Below the pieces are notes generated by a model. That model saw nothing but the letters and a program-made list of their open reading frames with translations, searched no databases and was not told the DNA's origin. A DNA stretch of 64,000 nt, from positions 149,614-213,613 of the forward strand of contig MKRX01000015.1 in assembly GCA_001898035.1 (NCBI GenBank), written 5' to 3'. The translations under genes and the position numbers were made by a program. This DNA comes from Armatimonadetes bacterium 55-13. Lineage in GTDB: Bacteria > Armatimonadota > Fimbriimonadia > Fimbriimonadales > Fimbriimonadaceae. This document shows, piece after piece, positions 16,044 through 23,761 of the stretch. The first letter of the stretch is position 1, and every line of letters starts with the position of its first letter.

Positions 16044-18641
16044 CTATTTCGAAGTCGATCTCACAGACTTGAACTCCAGACGGACCGTTTTAGAGGGGTC
16101 TCGACGTGTAGTCGAAACCTCCGCGCCCGTTACGGGGAAGGGAATGACTTGAACTTTTCCTTCCGGCTTGATCGACCGCAGGCTCTTTCCGTTCGCCGTA
16201 GTACTGACGTTCGGCCAAGAACTGGGGGCATAAATGCGGATCCCCCACGTCTTCGGCGCGAGCTTCTTGAGCGGACCTTGGGTGGGAAGGATTTCTACAG
16301 TGACTCTGCCGTCCTTTCTCGTCAGACGAACGGGAGTTTTCGCATACTGCCCCGACTTATAGGTGTTGGTATGGCCGTCGTCCTGATACAGCGTCCTTAA
16401 AAACACGCCGTCCTTGCTGGGGATAACGACATTCAAGGTCACGCGATCCAAAGGTTTCTGACCGGTGTATTGCAAGGTTGGCCCGGTGAAAACCACACCT
16501 CCGCAACGAACCCACATAGGCATTTGTTGGAGGGTCGCCTTCGCCGTCACCACTTTCGGACCGATTACCCGAGCGCCAGTCCACAAGTTTTGCCACTCTC
16601 CAGGCGGAATCCAAACAGAGCGCTTGCTCTCGCGGATTTCCTGGCCAAGCACCTTGGTCCAACCAAACTTAACCTTGGCTTGCCCCCCTTCCTCGTAGTA
16701 TTCGATCTTAACGTCGTGAGTTGAGCCTTGTTCAAAATGGATCTTCTTCTCAAAGATCCCATTGTCGGTCGGCTTCCAGTTGTCGATGACCAATTGTCCA
16801 TCGATCCAAAGTCGTGCGCCATCATCGACGTTGATTTGGAGGTTATAGTCACCCGTACTCGGAATCGGACCAAGCTTTCCGGTCCAACGAACCGAGAAGT
16901 TATCGTTGGGCATGCCCTGAGGTCCCCGACCGCCCCAATCGAAGTCGACATTCGCATCGGTCTTGACGAACTTTGGCTCGCCGGAGAGATCCTTATTGTT
17001 GAAGTACTCTCCCTTCAATCCGCCCATGAAGAGACTTGCTGGAACGGGTTTTGCCAAGGGTGTCATGCTCTCGATAATCGGTGCAACGAGCACATCGTCG
17101 CCCAGCAGGTACTGCGTGTCATCGGCAGCTTGGGGGAAGGAGGGCCATTCAAGATCGCATCGACGCAGGATGGGTGTTCCATCTTCAAAGTTTCTTCGGG
17201 CGGCCGAATAGATAGTGGGCAAGAGGCGGTAGCGAAGTTTAATGTAGTCCGATACCGTTTTTTCGGCATCCGCACCAAAATCCCAGGGGTGTCGAAGCAA
17301 ATTGTAGGTGCAGTGGACGCGAGTGATGGGGCTAAGACAACCATACTGGAGGAATCGCGTGTAGAGTTCGGGACTGGGCGTACCGGCATGTCCGCCTAGA
17401 TCGTCGTTCACGTATGCATGAAGCCTCTCCACACCGCTTCGAACTCCATTTTCGACGCATCGCTCCAAGAATGCCCAGGTGGACTGCGTATCTCCGGTCC
17501 ATTGAATGGGATACCGATGGCTTGCTGGATGCGGGGCATAGTTCCACATTCCATTGTCGATGCCCTGCACATTGGTCATGATCAAGGGTCGTTCGGTGGG
17601 ACGATTCGCCAAGGTGATGTCTCGGTAAAGAGCTTGCCCCCAGACTTCGGGTCGAATACCCGGCATGGGCTCCTTCAGGTGGGTGTGCCAGTTTCGGTCG
17701 TACCACCAGACGTCCATTCCCAATTTCAAGAGCGAAGACAGACCGTCCCACCGGGTCTTGAGTTCTTCCTCGCTCAACGCATCCGTAATGGGGTTGGGAT
17801 GATCGTTGAACATCAGTCGAACATTGCGTTTGTGGGCTTCCTTGATGAAACGCCCCATGTCTGGAAACAGGTCCGTGGCAATCTTGTAACCGTCGGATCC
17901 ATTCACGCGCCAATCGGTGTCGCACACAAAGCCATCCAGCGGAATGCCCCTCTTTCGATATTCGTCGATCGAAGCAAGCGCGGATTGTTCGGTGTACTTG
18001 TACCACCGGCTATCGATGAAACCAAAGATGTAGTAGGGGGGTAACTCGGTTGGGCCGGTAAGGCGAAGAAATTCGCTTCTCAGCTTGCTGTAATTCGGGT
18101 TATAGAAGACATAGACATCGTCCGCGTTATTCCCGGTATCCCACCCCGACGTTTCGGGGAATAGCTTGTTGCCAGCCGGTGCGGGCACGGCACCCCAAGG
18201 GGCGGGAATGAGGCGGGGGGAATCTGAGACGACATAGGAGTTGACGCGACCAGGAGCTGGAAAGAAGGTATTTGCCGGAGGCTTAGGGCCGCCCGTAAAA
18301 ATTGCCTTCGTAAGAACCGCTCCTTTTTTGGGTCCAGTGACACCGAATACGGCCACGCCTTGCAGCGTGGTAGCCCCTGAAGGAACATGAACTACCAAAT
18401 CTCCCGAGCGAAGGATCACCATCCCATTGGATGTCGATCGTGTGGCTTTGCTACCAGACCAATCCCGCTCAACGACCGTAAACGTCTTTCGATCCTCGAA
18501 GCCCTTAGGCCCCTTCTGCTCGATACGGACGAGCGTGGGTGAAAGAAACTGAATGCGTAAGTCCCCTTCCACAAAAGTGGTTGGCGCGGCATGCGCTGCG
18601 ACGCATGCGAGCGCAAGGGCGGACAATCCCCAAATCCTCAT
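16044..18641 (-). CDS. Secreted GH31 alpha-glycosidase with a PA14 insertion
   Basis: Exported glycoside hydrolase of 865 aa. Signal peptide MRIWGLSALALACVAAHA; N-terminal GH31 beta domain (to about 180); (beta/alpha)8 barrel with IDSRWYKYTEQSALASIDEY, GMDVWWYDRNWH (the Asp is the presumed nucleophile) and IQWTGDTQSTW (acid/base Asp). A PA14 domain sits around residues 570-700 (GLKGEYFNNKDLSGEP, DDGARLWIDGQLVIDNW), followed by C-terminal beta domains with DDGHTNTYKSGQ (DUF5110-like). The PA14 domain probably binds carbohydrate. ATG 18641 is chosen because the signal peptide starts there; the 31 codons upstream are not convincing. Substrate (glucoside or xyloside) cannot be told. Confidence 0.88.
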   Translation of the reverse strand: MRIWGLSALALACVAAHAAPTTFVEGDLRIQFLSPTLVRIEQKGPKGFEDRKTFTVVERDWSGSKATRSTSNGMVILRSGDLVVHVPSGATTLQGVAVFGVTGPKKGAVLTKAIFTGGPKPPANTFFPAPGRVNSYVVSDSPRLIPAPWGAVPAPAGNKLFPETSGWDTGNNADDVYVFYNPNYSKLRSEFLRLTGPTELPPYYIFGFIDSRWYKYTEQSALASIDEYRKRGIPLDGFVCDTDWRVNGSDGYKIATDLFPDMGRFIKEAHKRNVRLMFNDHPNPITDALSEEELKTRWDGLSSLLKLGMDVWWYDRNWHTHLKEPMPGIRPEVWGQALYRDITLANRPTERPLIMTNVQGIDNGMWNYAPHPASHRYPIQWTGDTQSTWAFLERCVENGVRSGVERLHAYVNDDLGGHAGTPSPELYTRFLQYGCLSPITRVHCTYNLLRHPWDFGADAEKTVSDYIKLRYRLLPTIYSAARRNFEDGTPILRRCDLEWPSFPQAADDTQYLLGDDVLVAPIIESMTPLAKPVPASLFMGGLKGEYFNNKDLSGEPKFVKTDANVDFDWGGRGPQGMPNDNFSVRWTGKLGPIPSTGDYNLQINVDDGARLWIDGQLVIDNWKPTDNGIFEKKIHFEQGSTHDVKIEYYEEGGQAKVKFGWTKVLGQEIRESKRSVWIPPGEWQNLWTGARVIGPKVVTAKATLQQMPMWVRCGGVVFTGPTLQYTGQKPLDRVTLNVVIPSKDGVFLRTLYQDDGHTNTYKSGQYAKTPVRLTRKDGRVTVEILPTQGPLKKLAPKTWGIRIYAPSSWPNVSTTANGKSLRSIKPEGKVQVIPFPVTGAEVSTTRRDPSKTVRLEFKSVRSTSK

Positions 18642-18660
18642 AGACCCTAAGCATATCCTT

Positions 18661-18723
18661 TTCCACAAATCGTCAAGAAACCCGCAAAAACCACTAATGG
18701 ACCGATTGCCTAAATTTGTGGAA
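18661..18723. repeat. 10-bp inverted repeat between GH31 and argH
   Basis: TTCCACAAAT (18661-18670) and ATTTGTGGAA (18714-18723) are exact reverse complements separated by 43 bp. They lie in the divergent promoter region of the GH31 and argH genes. A looped operator or hairpin is possible. AAATTTGTGG recurs at 23636-23645 in the other divergent region (holin-like/mutS). Confidence 0.55.
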
Positions 18724-18757
18724 CGCGTTTGCATCCATGGGCTAAGCTTCTAGGCCG

Positions 18758-20146
18758 ATGAGGAAGCTTTGGGGTGGCGCATTCGCCGAGGACTCGGACG
18801 GGCTGGTAAACCGGTTCGGACAGTCTATTCATACAGATTTGAACTTTTGGCAGGAGGACCTGATTGGTTCGGTGGCCCATGCTCGTATGTTGGGTGCCAA
18901 AGGAATCATCTCGGCGGAAGAATCGGAAACGCTGATTCGCGGCCTGGAATCGATCCATGAAGACGGCCCTGAGAGCCTTCCGATGGACGTCGAAGACATC
19001 CACACAGCGATCGAAGTCCGGCTAGGTGAGAAAGTTGGCGAAGTCGCGGGAAAACTCCATACCGCTCGAAGCCGCAACGATCAGGTGGCCACCGATACTC
19101 GCCTCTATCTTCACAATCAACTCATTGAGCTGTTCGACCTCATCAAGAAGCTTCAGGCCCTGCTCCTCACTCTGGGCGACAAACACAAGGCCGACTTGAT
19201 GCCCGGCTGGACTCACCAGCAGCGCGCCCAACCGATCACCCTTGGTTTCCACCTCATGGCTCACTTCTGGGCGCTCCAACGACACGGATGGCGAGCAGAA
19301 AGACTCTCCGAGTTGGCCAATTATTGCCCGCTTGGCTCAGCGGCCCTTGCCGGAACTAGTTTTCCTATCGACCGCGAAATGACATCGCATGAACTAGGAT
19401 TCAATGGTCCAATCCCCAACGCGCTGGACGCCACAAGCGACCGCTCCTACATTCTGGATGCCCTCGGCCTTTGCGCCAATCTCATGATTGACCTGAGTCG
19501 GATTAGTCAAGAGCTCGTCCTTTGGTCGGGACGCGAGTTTGGGTTCGTCTCTCTGTCCGATGCGGTGACGACCGGATCATCTATCATGCCGCAGAAGCGA
19601 AATCCGGACATGGCCGAACTCATTCGGGGTCGCTCCGGTCGAGTTATCGCTAACTGGGTAACCCTAGCCACGACGATGAAGGCCCTTCCGCTAGGTTACA
19701 ACCGAGATACCCAAGACGATAAGCCACCCCTTTTCGATTCCTTGACGAAGGTTAAGGACTCCATCAAACTCGTTCACCTGATGCTTGAATCGGCGACCTG
19801 GCGGCTAGATCGAATGCGAGATTCGATCCGTGGGGACTTTTCGACGGCAACAGACCTTGCCGACTTCCTTGCCAGCACAGGCATGCCATTCCGGCGGGCG
19901 CATGAAGTCGTGGGACAAATCGTGCGAGGCTGCGATGAGCGAAAGATCACTTTGGAAGCACTCGATAAGGAAACGCTTCATGCGATAGCCGCCGATGTGC
20001 CGGAGACAGCCCTATCCGTGCTTTCCCCTGAAGGCAGCGTGCAGCGCCGAGAGTCGCTTGGCGCCCCAGGGCCGAACGCGATGGAGAAGCAGCTGTCTCA
20101 CGCTCAGTGGCTTCACAAGTGTGAAGGCTTCCCGAAGATCGCTTAG
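18758..20146 (+). CDS. argH: Argininosuccinate lyase
   Basis: Last enzyme of arginine biosynthesis: argininosuccinate to arginine and fumarate; cytoplasmic homotetramer of 462 aa. It begins KLWGGAFAEDSDGLVNRFGQS, as ArgH does, and carries HTARSRNDQV, TPGWTHQQ-like (MPGWTHQQRAQPITLG) and the fumarase/aspartase-superfamily signature GSSIMPQKRNPDMAE. The other arginine genes here, argC and argJ, are 7-8 kb away on the other strand. No Shine-Dalgarno is obvious at ATG 18758. Its stop overlaps the end of coaBC by 4 bp (convergent). Confidence 0.97.
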   Translation: MRKLWGGAFAEDSDGLVNRFGQSIHTDLNFWQEDLIGSVAHARMLGAKGIISAEESETLIRGLESIHEDGPESLPMDVEDIHTAIEVRLGEKVGEVAGKLHTARSRNDQVATDTRLYLHNQLIELFDLIKKLQALLLTLGDKHKADLMPGWTHQQRAQPITLGFHLMAHFWALQRHGWRAERLSELANYCPLGSAALAGTSFPIDREMTSHELGFNGPIPNALDATSDRSYILDALGLCANLMIDLSRISQELVLWSGREFGFVSLSDAVTTGSSIMPQKRNPDMAELIRGRSGRVIANWVTLATTMKALPLGYNRDTQDDKPPLFDSLTKVKDSIKLVHLMLESATWRLDRMRDSIRGDFSTATDLADFLASTGMPFRRAHEVVGQIVRGCDERKITLEALDKETLHAIAADVPETALSVLSPEGSVQRRESLGAPGPNAMEKQLSHAQWLHKCEGFPKIA

Positions 20147-21312
20147 TTCGCGATCTTTTCCAGAAGCCACAGCGCTACCTGCAGCTTGCTCGCCAACGGA
20201 CTCACCTCTTGAGAGCCGTTGGCCAAGATCAGGGTGAGCTGATTCTTGTCTGACTCAAACCCAATTGCCGGATTGGAGACATCGTTATGGGCGATGGCGT
20301 AAAGACCTTTTCGGACGATTTTTGCCTTAGCTTCCGAGAGGTCCATGGTCGGTTCTGCAGCAAAGCCCACCGTTCTTTTACCTAGCTTCGCCAGCGCAGC
20401 TATGATGTCTGGATTAGGGGTCAATTCGAGGTGGATATCCACAGATTTCCGACGGATCTTTCCCTCCGCTTGATGGACTGGGCGATAGTCCGCCACCGCC
20501 GCGGCCCCAATCACCATATCGGCCTCGCCAGCGGCTTCGGCCGCCTCTTCCAGCATCTGATTTGCCGTACGTACGTGAATGACCCTGGCGAGGCGAGGGT
20601 ACAAGGTCGCTGAGGGGCCTGCGATCACGGTAACCTGCGCTCCCATCAGCAGCGCCGCCTGAGCGATGGCTGCCCCCATTTTTCCTGAGGAACGATTGGT
20701 CAAAAACCGCACGTCGTCGATTGGCTCCTGAGTCGGGCCGCTGGTAATCAGCACGCGCTTACCGGCATAGAGCGATCGGGCGCTCAGCACCGTTGACGCC
20801 GCCATCACGATCTCGGAGTTCGCCGCCAACTTTCCTTGCCCGTGCTCCCCCACCACCACATCGCCTTCGGTTGGCTCCACGATCAGAACCGCTCGCTCTG
20901 CCAACGTTCGCATCGCGGTAATCGTCGCATCGTGCGAGTACATCGCAGGGTTCATGGCGGGCGCTACCACCATCGGCCCTTCATAAGCCAAGGCCATGGT
21001 AGTCAGCATATCGTCGGCGATCCCGGCAGCAAGCTTATTGAGGGTGTTTGCGCTGGCTGGAGCAATCAACAAGAGATCTGCTTGACGCGCCCAATCCAGG
21101 TGTGCCATCCGCCCTCTTTCGGGCTCTTCGAAAGCGCCAATCAGGCACGGCTGGCCTGTAAGAGTTTCAAAGAGCATGGGAGTAACAAACTTTTGCGCGG
21201 CATCCGTTAGACAAACCCGAACAACGTGACCGGCGCGCATCAAGTCTCTGGCGAGATCGGCGGCGCGATAACAAGCAATAGATCCGCAGACGCCCAAGAC
21301 GATGTTAGCCAC
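20143..21312 (-). CDS. coaBC: Bifunctional CoaBC (coenzyme A biosynthesis)
   Basis: Phosphopantothenate-cysteine ligase and phosphopantothenoylcysteine decarboxylase in one chain of 389 aa. The N-terminal flavoprotein domain shows VLGVCGSIACYRAADLAR, DWARQADLLLIAPASANTLNK and PAMNPAMYSH; the CoaB domain (from about 180) shows KRVLITSGPTQEPIDDVRFL, NRSSGKMGAAIA, AAVADYRP and NPDIIAALAKLG. Start GTG 21312 has AGGAG upstream and overlaps the gmk stop by two codons (GTGGCTAA), a classic coupling; the frame upstream to 21336 is unlikely. It is the last gene of the holin-like/yvcK/gmk/coaBC operon. Confidence 0.96.
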   Translation of the reverse strand: MANIVLGVCGSIACYRAADLARDLMRAGHVVRVCLTDAAQKFVTPMLFETLTGQPCLIGAFEEPERGRMAHLDWARQADLLLIAPASANTLNKLAAGIADDMLTTMALAYEGPMVVAPAMNPAMYSHDATITAMRTLAERAVLIVEPTEGDVVVGEHGQGKLAANSEIVMAASTVLSARSLYAGKRVLITSGPTQEPIDDVRFLTNRSSGKMGAAIAQAALLMGAQVTVIAGPSATLYPRLARVIHVRTANQMLEEAAEAAGEADMVIGAAAVADYRPVHQAEGKIRRKSVDIHLELTPNPDIIAALAKLGKRTVGFAAEPTMDLSEAKAKIVRKGLYAIAHNDVSNPAIGFESDKNQLTLILANGSQEVSPLASKLQVALWLLEKIAN

Positions 21313-21859
21313 CGGCGATCTCCTGAAGTTCCGCAATCACCCTTTCAATATCGTCGTTGACGATTCGCCTCTGGTAGCGATCGGCCAAGGCAATCTCCTC
21401 GCGAGCATTTTTCAGGCGTTTCTCAATCACCGAGTGGTCATCCGTTCCTCGTGAACGAATCCGGCGTTCAAGCTCCTCCGTCGAAGGCGGAAGCAGAAAG
21501 ATCGTCGTAGCATCCGATCGAAGCTTCATAACCGCCAGGGCGCCCTGAACATCGATCTTTAAGATGGCGATCTGACCTGCCTCCAACATTCCCTCCATGT
21601 CGTGAAGGGGAGTGGCATAGTAATTTCCGTGAACTTCCTTATGCTCAAGGAAGGCGCCCTCCTCAACAAGTTGGAGGAATCGAGCGACGCTGACAAAATG
21701 GTAATCGGTTCCATTTGTTTCACCCTGGCGAGGTGAACGGGTGGTATAGGCAACTACCCTCTTTACATAAGGATTGACGGCTCGCCAGCGATCAATGACG
21801 GTGTCCTTGCCTACGCCACTTGGGCCACTGAGGATCACCAACCTTCCACGTTCCGCCAT
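21305..21859 (-). CDS. gmk: Guanylate kinase
   Basis: Phosphorylates GMP to GDP with ATP; 184 aa. Motifs: LSGPSGVGKDTVIDRW (P-loop), YTTRSPRQGETNGTDYHFVS (GMP-binding), FLEHKEVHGNYYATPL and ILKIDVQGALAV. The RIRSRGTDD lid is present. It sits between yvcK (19-bp gap) and coaBC (overlapping), a pairing with coaBC seen widely; the intervening rpoZ gene found in many genomes is absent here. Confidence 0.97.
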   Translation of the reverse strand: MAERGRLVILSGPSGVGKDTVIDRWRAVNPYVKRVVAYTTRSPRQGETNGTDYHFVSVARFLQLVEEGAFLEHKEVHGNYYATPLHDMEGMLEAGQIAILKIDVQGALAVMKLRSDATTIFLLPPSTEELERRIRSRGTDDHSVIEKRLKNAREEIALADRYQRRIVNDDIERVIAELQEIAGG

Positions 21860-21878
21860 GCCGCTTAACGTACCACCT

Positions 21879-23189
21879 TTACTTTGAGATCAGCTTGAGG
21901 AGGCGCTCTGCCACCCGCATTGGATCGTGACGGACCACGTCGGTTTCGCTCATGAAGTTGCCCGCCAGAACCCGAAAGCCCATAGCGCGAATCCGGTCCA
22001 TATCAGGTTCGACGAAATGCTGACCCGCTTCACGATACGTATCGATTGCCGTTTCGCTCGGGTTGGCCGTATTGATCATGATGTAGTCGAAGATCCGCAT
22101 TTCCACGTTGTTTAGAACGGCGGTCACATGCTCGCTCGCCGAGAAGCTATCGCTTTCCCCTGGCTGCGTCATGACGTTGCAGATATAGACTTTCGGGGCA
22201 TCGGAAGCTTTGATCGCTTCGACAATTCCTGGCACCAGCAGATTTGGAATGACGCTAGTGAACACGCTGCCGGGTCCAACGACAATGAGGTCGGCATCTT
22301 GAATAGCCTCCAGCGCACCTTCATGTGGGTGGACACTGGCAGGTTCAAGAAAGATTTTGCGGATTCTTTTGCCCGCCTGAACTATGGCCGTCTCGCCGCA
22401 TATCTCGTCTCCATTGTCCAAAAGAGCGCGCAATCCAACGTGCTCCAAGGTTGACGGCACCACCTTTCCACGGATCGCCAAGACTGAGCTCGCCGTCTCC
22501 ACCGCCTGCTCAAAATCCCCGTGGGACTGATCCACAAGAGCCGCGATCAGAAGATTCCCCATCGAGTGGCCGCTCAGACTCCCGCTATCCTTCTTAAATC
22601 GATGCTGAAAGAGGTCAGTCATCGACTTTTCGGCGTCAGCCAAGGCGACCAAACAGTTTCGAATATCCCCCGGGGGAATCATTCCCTTATCGCGCATCAA
22701 TTGGCCGCTTGATCCGCCATCGTCGGTTACCGTAACGATGGCAGTGATGTTGGACGAGTGATGCTTCAAGCCCCGCAAAAGCGTACTAAGACCCGTTCCC
22801 CCACCAAGAGCAACGATGTGAGGGCCCTGCGCTAGTTGTTGACGGCGCTTATATTCATTGGCGATGCCGTGCGAATGCCCCGGATTGATAGTATCGATGA
22901 CCTTGCGAGTGGCCATCCTCAAGCCCATGAAAAGGATGTACCCGCCCAAGAGAAGCAATCCGCCACCCATTAAGTGAGCGCTCAAATCAGCGTCTTCTTT
23001 TGAAACAGCAAATTGCAGTACGGATTGCGCCCAATCTGCCAGTCGATTCATAAAGGGCAAGATGACGGCTCTAAAGCTGAGGGCTGAACCCACGAGGAAG
23101 GTAACGAAACCAAGTAATAGAACCAGGATCGGCTTCCATAGACCGGCTGTCGGGGCGAGCAGCCTCCGGACCTTATAACGATTAATCAT
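21879..23189 (-). CDS. YvcK/CofD-like protein with N-terminal membrane helices
   Basis: Member of the YvcK (gluconeogenesis factor, CofD-like) family, 436 aa. About residues 15-100 hold two hydrophobic helices (LWKPILVLLLGFVTFLVGSA and GGGLLLLGGYILFMGLRMA). The Rossmann-like YvcK domain then begins IVALGGGTGLSTLLRGLK and continues with TVTDDGGSSGQLM, PPGDIRNCLVALAD and VCNVMTQPGESDSFSA-like residues. In B. subtilis the protein is needed for growth on gluconeogenic carbon and for envelope precursor supply. ATG 23189 overlaps the stop of the holin-like gene (ATGATTAA), hence coupled translation. Confidence 0.88.
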   Translation of the reverse strand: MINRYKVRRLLAPTAGLWKPILVLLLGFVTFLVGSALSFRAVILPFMNRLADWAQSVLQFAVSKEDADLSAHLMGGGLLLLGGYILFMGLRMATRKVIDTINPGHSHGIANEYKRRQQLAQGPHIVALGGGTGLSTLLRGLKHHSSNITAIVTVTDDGGSSGQLMRDKGMIPPGDIRNCLVALADAEKSMTDLFQHRFKKDSGSLSGHSMGNLLIAALVDQSHGDFEQAVETASSVLAIRGKVVPSTLEHVGLRALLDNGDEICGETAIVQAGKRIRKIFLEPASVHPHEGALEAIQDADLIVVGPGSVFTSVIPNLLVPGIVEAIKASDAPKVYICNVMTQPGESDSFSASEHVTAVLNNVEMRIFDYIMINTANPSETAIDTYREAGQHFVEPDMDRIRAMGFRVLAGNFMSETDVVRHDPMRVAERLLKLISK

Positions 23190-23580
23190 CGGCTTTGTCG
23201 TCTGGAAGGAAGACTCCAAGGACGCCGTTGATAAACGCGATGATGACGCTCGCTACCAAGGCGGCAAGAAATGCCTTCCAACCTTGATCCGTGATCTCAA
23301 AGCCGATCTTGAGACTTGCCGCCAGCATAAGGACCGCCGCGTTCACAACAATAGAAAACAAACCCAACGTCAGACAGCTGAGCGGCAGGGTCATGAATTT
23401 GATGAACCGACCGAGGGTGGCGTTGAAAAAACTGAGAACGGCAACGCCGATCAGGAGAGGAAGAAGATCGGAAACTTCGTGGTACTTAACCTTGAAGCCC
23501 AAGCCGATGGCCTGACTCACCAGAGAAGCCGCGAACACGGAAAAGGCAAGCAGTATCCATCTCAGCAGCAGCTTTCCCAA
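23182..23580 (-). CDS. Four-TM membrane protein of the holin-like superfamily (PF04020 type)
   Basis: Membrane protein of 132 aa with four hydrophobic segments (residues about 5-25, 35-55, 65-90, 105-127) and the family patterns LPLLIGVAVLSFFNATLGRF and LPLSCLTLGLFSIVVNAAVL. Despite the phage-holin family name these are mostly ordinary bacterial membrane proteins of unknown role, and no prophage genes are near. TTG start at 23580 with GAGG six bases upstream. First gene of the operon leading to yvcK, gmk and coaBC. Confidence 0.85.
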   Translation of the reverse strand: MGKLLLRWILLAFSVFAASLVSQAIGLGFKVKYHEVSDLLPLLIGVAVLSFFNATLGRFIKFMTLPLSCLTLGLFSIVVNAAVLMLAASLKIGFEITDQGWKAFLAALVASVIIAFINGVLGVFLPDDKADD

Positions 23581-23761
23581 TCGTTTCCTCTTCTTGCGGG
23601 ACGTCCAACACTATTTGACGAATCAGATCTGTCGCAAATTTGTGGTTCTTTTCACGGACGATGAACCCTCAGATACGTTGTACCACGGGTTCCACATGTT
23701 CCACTGCGAAGTGGGCGCATAGTCGCGGCGGGGAGCCCTCCGGGGCTTCATAATAGTCCCC

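Noticed and set aside
16728-17399. 223-aa plus-strand frame inside the GH31 gene
   Set aside because: It is antisense to PA14 and barrel motifs and has no ribosome site.
23182-23580. Prophage remnant suggested by the holin-like gene
   Set aside because: Neighbours are yvcK, gmk and coaBC in an operon, no phage genes are near, and this four-TM family is widespread in chromosomes.
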